The position numbers and the translations under genes were made by a program. Shown here in pieces: positions 21,493 through 25,802 of a stretch of DNA of 25,802 bases (position 1 is the stretch's first letter; each line of letters starts with the position of its first letter). The notes under the pieces were generated by a model that saw only the letters and a program-made list of their open reading frames with translations, was not told the DNA's origin and ran no database searches. This DNA comes from an uncultured Cellvibrio sp. (lineage in GTDB: Bacteria > Pseudomonadota > Gammaproteobacteria > Pseudomonadales > Cellvibrionaceae), in the NCBI GenBank assembly GCA_946481735.1, contig CAMLOU010000050.1, positions 1-25,802 on the forward strand, given 5' to 3'.

Positions 21493-23130
21493 ATGAAATT
21501 CCTGCAAGCCCACAGTCTGTTAAAAGGATTTAGCGCCGATAAAAAGCAACGGTTGACGTTGGTGATGTCGGGGCAGCCGGAGAATTTGAGTTTGTTTCTG
21601 CGTGCCGAGTATGCGCAGCGCGGTGTGGATTGCGAGATAGCAACAATACCTTTTAATACCTTGCATCAATATCTGTTAACACCGCAGCAATCGGGTGTTG
21701 AGGAATGCTTCCTGCTTTTCCCCTGGGATTTTCTGCCGGCGCTCAATTGGCGTTCCGGGGTTAACGAAACGCTGCTGGCAGTTGAAGAGGTAGAGCAGCG
21801 GCTGGAAAATATCGGCGCATTGTTTCAGCAGCGCAATGCCCATTTTTTCTATGTCCAGGCGCCGGTCTTGCCGCTCTACGCCAGCGCGGCGGAGAATCTG
21901 CGGCTTGGCAAACAGCTGGTGGCGCTGGCATTGCAACTGAATGCCGAGGTGTTGTCGGCTGATTTTTTCTCGCTCACCAGTTATCTGAATTTCGGCGTGC
22001 CAGTAGCGAGCAACCAAAGTGGTGATCTGGCGGACATAATTATCCAGTCTGTGCTGAGGCCGGTGAGTCAACCCAGGAAGGTGTTGGTGACAGATCTGGA
22101 TAACGTCATGTGGCATGGTGTGATTGGTGAAGAGGGTGTAGCGGGGGTCAAGGACAGACCCGAAGCGGAGGGTTACCCGCATTTTATTTATCAAACCCTG
22201 CTGCGCAAACTGAAGAACCAGGGGGTTCTGTTGGCGGCGGTAAGCAAGAATGATCCTGACCTGGCGCTCGCGCCGTTTCAGCGTGCAAACGCCGTGTTGC
22301 GCGAAGAGGATTTCATTACAGTACTGGCGAGTTATGAAGGTAAAGCGGCGCAGATAAATGCCTTGATGGCGCAGTTGAACCTGGGGCTGGATGCTTGCGT
22401 TTTTGTTGATGATAATCCGGTAGAGATTGCTGCCGTTACCCAGGCTCTTCCGTCCGTAACCTGTGTGACCTTTCCGGCCAAAGTGGACGGATTGGCCGCC
22501 CTGGTTGCGCAATTGGAACAATTGTTTTCCACCACCAGGCTAACCGAGGAAGACAAACAGCGCACTCGCCTGTACCGGACTCGCCTTGCTGGCATGTTGC
22601 CCGTTGCATCCGCTGAAGTGAATCTGGAAACATTTTTGCGCGAGCTGGAGATGGTGTTGCATATCGCGGATCGCACCCATGCGCAGCAGGAGCGCGCCGT
22701 GCAGCTTATCAATAAAACCAACCAATTCAATGTGAATGGTGTGCGTTACACGGAAGCAGAGGTTAACGATATTTTGCAACAGGGCGGTCGCTTATGGACG
22801 GCCAGTTTAAAAGATAAACACGGCGATCACGGCGAAATTATTGCCTGCCTGATAGATCGCGACGAACATATCGTATCGCTGGTCATGTCCTGCCGTGTGA
22901 TGCAGCGCAAGGTAGAGCAGGCATTTTTAGGTTGGTTGGCAGGCCGGGTTTTGACGAAAGACTATATTTCCCTGCGTTATCTCAAGACAGAGCGCAATAC
23001 GCCGGTAGAACACTTTTTGGTGGCTGAACAATTTAGCTGCGTTGATGGTATGGCCAGGATTGCACGACAGGATTTTGCGCAACAGCAACAGGCGGTGATG
23101 TCGTGGTTCACGCTGAGGGTACAGGAATAA
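21493..23130 (+). CDS. FkbH-like HAD-IIIC enzyme (glyceryl-ACP-forming type)
   Basis: A 545-residue protein in three parts: an N-terminal region (about 1-190) of the FkbH N-domain kind, a HAD phosphatase domain (about 195-350) and a C-terminal GNAT-like domain (about 365-545). HAD motifs are VTDLDNVMWHGVIGEEG with D201 and D203, the AAVSKND motif with S251, and FVDDNPVEIAAV. The residue after the second Asp pair is Val where most relatives have Thr. The C-domain starts its signature at LINKTNQFNVNGVRYT and contains DKHGDHGEI. Known members dephosphorylate 1,3-bisphosphoglycerate and load the glyceryl unit on a carrier protein, as in methoxymalonyl-ACP and some surface-glycan pathways. GGAG precedes the start. 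It follows carrier protein 2 directly. Confidence 0.9.
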   Translation: MKFLQAHSLLKGFSADKKQRLTLVMSGQPENLSLFLRAEYAQRGVDCEIATIPFNTLHQYLLTPQQSGVEECFLLFPWDFLPALNWRSGVNETLLAVEEVEQRLENIGALFQQRNAHFFYVQAPVLPLYASAAENLRLGKQLVALALQLNAEVLSADFFSLTSYLNFGVPVASNQSGDLADIIIQSVLRPVSQPRKVLVTDLDNVMWHGVIGEEGVAGVKDRPEAEGYPHFIYQTLLRKLKNQGVLLAAVSKNDPDLALAPFQRANAVLREEDFITVLASYEGKAAQINALMAQLNLGLDACVFVDDNPVEIAAVTQALPSVTCVTFPAKVDGLAALVAQLEQLFSTTRLTEEDKQRTRLYRTRLAGMLPVASAEVNLETFLRELEMVLHIADRTHAQQERAVQLINKTNQFNVNGVRYTEAEVNDILQQGGRLWTASLKDKHGDHGEIIACLIDRDEHIVSLVMSCRVMQRKVEQAFLGWLAGRVLTKDYISLRYLKTERNTPVEHFLVAEQFSCVDGMARIARQDFAQQQQAVMSWFTLRVQE

Positions 23131-23132
23131 TC

Positions 23133-24878
23133 ATGATGACAAACCCTCTTGATATTCAACGTCATGCATTCTGGTTACACGGCGCAACCGGCGAACAAAG
23201 TTTTACCTGGCTGCATCAACCGAAGCGTCCAACAATAAACACCGTGGGTGTGATCATTGTCGGGCCCGTGGGGCCGGAATATATGCACAGCCATCGCTCC
23301 CTGCGTTATCTTGCCGATCAACTTGCGGCCCAGGGCTTTGCGTGTTTGCGCTACGATCCTTTGGGGATGGGTAATTCATCCCATGATCTTGCCGATGAAT
23401 CTGTTGCCCGGGGTTGGCTGGCTACTCTGGCTGCGGCCAGGGATTTTTTTCGGAATGCCTTGAATATTGTCGATGTCGTGCTGCTCGGTTTGCGTTCCGG
23501 TGCATTGGTAGCCAGTGAATTTATCGCCACCCATCCGGTGAAAGGGGCGGTATTCTGGTATCCCTACCTGAAAGGCACGGCTTTTGTCCGCGACCTGCAA
23601 ATTATTGATTCCATGTTGCACATGTCCACTGATGGTGGCTTTATCGAAGCGGGTGGATATCCGTTATACCCGGCGACGCAAACCTGGCTGGAACAGATTG
23701 ATGTGCTAACGCTGCAAGCGGGACATTTGCAGCACGCGTTGATTATCAATAACGCGGCGCAACCACCCACAAAAAAATTACAACAAGCGCTTGCTGCGCA
23801 GGATGTTGTCGTCACGCAACAGAATTTATCCGGCCTGGAACGGATGATGAAACAATCGGAAATCACCGAGGTGCCGGAAGACAATATCGCGGCGATTACC
23901 GATTGGTTGCAAACCACTTATGTTGCGGAACAGGATAATCCGCTGCACGATCAATTTCATAACAGTGGCTTGATCAGTGAAAGCTTTTGCGAACATGCGT
24001 TAACCATCCCGGCTGCGCGACCTCTATTTGGTGTGATGACCGAACCGGTCAAACCTGACAACCAGAAACCCTTATTGGTATTTGTTAATGGCGGTTCCGG
24101 CCACCATGTCGGACCGAATCGTCTTTACGTGGATGTCTGCCGGCGATTGGCAAGCATGGGTTTCAGCTCTGTGCGGCTGGACCTGAGTAACCTGGGTGAC
24201 AGTGCACAGGATATTACTCCCGCCAGCCACAATCCTTATGCCCTGACGGCGCCCGGGGACATTGCGGCGGCGGTGTCATTTTTGCGGGAGAACACGCCTT
24301 ACCAACGTTTTGTTCTCAGTGGTTTGTGCTCCGGTGCGCACAACAGTTTCCAGGCTGTTGTACAACATTCACTGCCCGAGGTGTGCCATATCATGTTAAT
24401 AAATCCCTTGGCGTTTTATTGGAAGCAGGGCGATTCCCTGCTTGCGCCGGAAGACAGCCAGCACGAAGCGGATGCAGCCCATTACAGCGGGAATGTGCGC
24501 AGCCTGGGTAAATGGATATCCCTGTTTACCAGTCCAAAAAAATTGCGTAACGCACTGACTTTTGCCATGCGATTGGTGCAGAAGAAATCAATCAGCCTGG
24601 GCAAACAGGTGGCAGGTGCGGTGGGTTTTGTGCAGCTTTCGCCACTGGAGAAAGATTTATTGTCGCTTAACCAACGAGGCACCAAGGTGACTTTGCTGAT
24701 CGGTGAAACGGAGCCGGGTTATCGTTTGTTGATGGCACAGGCGGGCGCCACGGTCAAGCAGCAGGTGGCCAAAGGGGAGATGCATATTGCGATCATCAAA
24801 GACGGCGACCACACCTTTTCTTCGCTGGCCAGCCGCCGTCAGATGATCGACTTGTTTATTGAACAATACAAACTCTGA
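23133..24878 (+). CDS. Double alpha/beta-hydrolase protein 2 (paralog of protein 1)
   Basis: A 581-residue protein from the ATG at 23133 (AGGA upstream), only two bases after the FkbH stop. It repeats the unusual layout of the first double hydrolase: N-domain with EYMHSHRSLRYL, DPLGMGNSS and elbow G-L-R121-S-G (Arg for nucleophile); C-domain with SGHHVGPNRLYV, DLSNLGDS, elbow G-L-C399-S-G and terminal DGDHTFS with H560. The two paralogs align along the full length, including INPLTFYW/INPLAFYW, yet stand at distant positions in the cluster. Two such enzymes beside two carriers suggest one release or transfer enzyme per branch. The fold is sure; the reaction is inferred. A GTG further upstream, inside the FkbH gene, is rejected as start. 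Confidence 0.82.
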   Translation: MMTNPLDIQRHAFWLHGATGEQSFTWLHQPKRPTINTVGVIIVGPVGPEYMHSHRSLRYLADQLAAQGFACLRYDPLGMGNSSHDLADESVARGWLATLAAARDFFRNALNIVDVVLLGLRSGALVASEFIATHPVKGAVFWYPYLKGTAFVRDLQIIDSMLHMSTDGGFIEAGGYPLYPATQTWLEQIDVLTLQAGHLQHALIINNAAQPPTKKLQQALAAQDVVVTQQNLSGLERMMKQSEITEVPEDNIAAITDWLQTTYVAEQDNPLHDQFHNSGLISESFCEHALTIPAARPLFGVMTEPVKPDNQKPLLVFVNGGSGHHVGPNRLYVDVCRRLASMGFSSVRLDLSNLGDSAQDITPASHNPYALTAPGDIAAAVSFLRENTPYQRFVLSGLCSGAHNSFQAVVQHSLPEVCHIMLINPLAFYWKQGDSLLAPEDSQHEADAAHYSGNVRSLGKWISLFTSPKKLRNALTFAMRLVQKKSISLGKQVAGAVGFVQLSPLEKDLLSLNQRGTKVTLLIGETEPGYRLLMAQAGATVKQQVAKGEMHIAIIKDGDHTFSSLASRRQMIDLFIEQYKL

Positions 24879-24881
24879 AAT

Positions 24882-24916
24882 CGCTGCTGTTGTGCTTCGT
24901 TATTGCAGCGGTTTTT
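24882..24916 (+). terminator. Possible terminator at the end of the biosynthetic cluster
   Basis: CGCTGC (24882-24887) and GCAGCG (24905-24910) pair with a 17-base loop and are followed by GTTTTT on the plus strand, just after the last cluster gene. The loop is long and the stem short, so this is a weak call. It overlaps the end of the convergent methyltransferase-like gene. Confidence 0.35.
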
Positions 24917-25673
24917 GAAACAGGAAGATAAATTTATCCGTCTTGTTCATGATGCCTTTAGCCCAGATATCCTTGGTGTAATCGTCGGCAGGGTTGCGCA
25001 GAATATCCAGCGATTTAACGAACTCAAAACCTTCGCGTTCGAAATCGGCACGGGCAAATTCTTCATCGATGCGGTGTAAGGTTTGAGCCGCTTCCATACC
25101 TGTGCCCACAGTAGCCGCATGGTCAATGACCAACACCAGCCCACCGGGTTTCAGGGCATGTTTGATCTGCGCAAAAAAAGCATCGCGATCCGCCTCAAAA
25201 CTGGGGTCATTGGGACGCTTCACATAGATGTCATGGTAAGCAAGGGATAGCCAGATCAGGTCAACACCCTCCGGCAAATTCATCTGCGTCCACTCACCAT
25301 CCACCCGCGTCACATTCTTCAGGCGATTGTTCGCCAGTCGCGCTTCCATTTGCGGTTGGGTGAAGTGCAGGAATAACGGCGTATTGGCCAGATAAACGTG
25401 ACCTTCATCGCCGACAACCGCCGCCAGTAATTCCGTATACCAACCGCCGCCGCCCAGCAAATCAATCACCCTCATACCCGGCTCAACACCGGCAAACGCA
25501 AGAATCTCCGCCGGCTTACGCTGAGCATCATCGCGTCGGTCTTCTTTAGGGCGCAGGGGATTAAAGTACACCGCAGTCTGATAGATATTAGCATCATGCT
25601 CGGCCACCGGCGGCTTTTCGCTACAGCCCACCAGTACCGCCAGCACGCTGAGAAGAGAACCCAACTTGGTCAT
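24900..25673 (-). CDS. Lipoprotein-anchored class I methyltransferase-fold protein
   Basis: From the ATG at 25673 (GAGGGA upstream) this is a 257-residue protein. The N-terminus is a lipoprotein signal: hydrophobic stretch LGSLLSVLAV and lipobox L14-V-G-C17; Ser at +2 favours the outer membrane. The mature part is a Rossmann methyltransferase fold with motif I at 70-78 (VIDLLGGGGWY), a later LSLAYHDIY segment and LKPGGLVLVIDHA, the usual post-motif strand. Relatives are annotated as exported 'predicted methyltransferases'. S-adenosylmethionine is not expected outside the cytoplasm, so the activity is uncertain. The longer in-frame start upstream has no signal peptide. The gene converges on the biosynthetic cluster and is probably not part of it. 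Confidence 0.85.
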   Translation of the reverse strand: MTKLGSLLSVLAVLVGCSEKPPVAEHDANIYQTAVYFNPLRPKEDRRDDAQRKPAEILAFAGVEPGMRVIDLLGGGGWYTELLAAVVGDEGHVYLANTPLFLHFTQPQMEARLANNRLKNVTRVDGEWTQMNLPEGVDLIWLSLAYHDIYVKRPNDPSFEADRDAFFAQIKHALKPGGLVLVIDHAATVGTGMEAAQTLHRIDEEFARADFEREGFEFVKSLDILRNPADDYTKDIWAKGIMNKTDKFIFLFQKPLQ

Positions 25674-25769
25674 GTCATATCCCTCGAAGAACAAAATGTC
25701 TGGTAGTAGAGAGTGGAAGCCAGGATGCTCGCACAATGCGAGTTTGGCTTTAGGGTTGTTGTTTCGAAA

Positions 25770-25795
25770 CCCTCAAGTCAGGGACGACTTGAGGG
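25770..25795. repeat. Palindrome at the right window edge
   Basis: CCCTCAAGT (25770-25778) and ACTTGAGGG (25787-25795) pair perfectly around an 8-base loop, CAGGGACG. A second, overlapping pair AGGGTT/AACCCT (25752-25757, 25768-25773) could form instead. It may be a repeat element, a terminator of a gene beyond the edge or part of the methyltransferase gene's upstream region; the window ends before this can be decided. Confidence 0.5.
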
Positions 25796-25802
25796 AGCTA
25801 CA

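Noticed and set aside
21219..23130. A full methoxymalonyl-ACP pathway
   Set aside because: FkbH, a carrier and an acyl-CoA dehydrogenase-like protein are present, but no 3-hydroxyacyl-CoA dehydrogenase or O-methyltransferase partner and no polyketide synthase.
24900..25673. Methyltransferase-like gene as part of the biosynthetic cluster
   Set aside because: Opposite strand, exported lipoprotein, and a possible terminator between; it is more likely an unrelated neighbour.

Overview
The window looks like chromosomal DNA of a gammaproteobacterium, most like the Cellvibrio/Pseudomonas-related orders. The basis is the close resemblance of TatA, YqhD, HtpX, CysE and the small housekeeping proteins to that group. 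I recognised these by eye from family knowledge; no search was run. There is no tRNA, rRNA, CRISPR array, transposase or integrase in the window.

Left part (1-5.4 kb, almost all on the minus strand). A partial tatA is followed by a YqhD-type aldehyde reductase, a small Rieske protein, an HtrA-type periplasmic protease and the membrane protease HtpX. The last three form a tight protein-quality-control operon, with a heat-shock-like promoter ahead of htpX. The 379-base gap upstream of htpX holds a candidate iron-regulated small RNA: a sigma70 promoter overlapping a Fur-box-like site, about 155 nt of structured sequence and an intrinsic terminator. Next come a regulator-like protein with cyclic-nucleotide-binding folds but no DNA-binding domain, and a stand-alone TfoX C-terminal-domain protein, separated by two perfect inverted repeats.

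Middle part (5.5-9.9 kb, mostly plus strand). An M15 D-Ala-D-Ala-carboxypeptidase-like protein, a UMF1-type MFS transporter, CysE, a small hypothetical gene on the minus strand and a protein with five copies of a short 'LAPVGADL'-like repeat. A strong bidirectional terminator at about 9.92 kb closes this part.

Right part (10.3-24.9 kb, all plus strand). After an AT-rich 380-base control region, eleven genes run in one direction with overlaps or short gaps: carrier protein 1, an acyl-CoA-dehydrogenase-like flavoprotein, a DUF1839 protein, a GH2/beta-mannosidase-like protein, a double alpha/beta-hydrolase, a free-standing amino-acid-adenylating enzyme, two tandem membrane acyltransferases (type 3), carrier protein 2, an FkbH-like HAD-IIIC enzyme and a second double alpha/beta-hydrolase. 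This reads as a dispersed (non-modular) carrier-protein biosynthetic cluster. One branch probably loads an amino acid on a carrier and oxidises it. The other probably makes a glyceryl-type thioester on the second carrier through FkbH. Membrane and soluble acyltransferases or hydrolases then hand the groups to an acceptor, perhaps a glycan or lipid. I do not recognise the product, and this is the most likely undescribed system in the window. A 98-base nested palindromic element sits inside the cluster, before carrier protein 2.

Right edge. A convergent minus-strand gene encodes a methyltransferase-fold protein with a lipoprotein signal, followed by a further palindrome at the window end.
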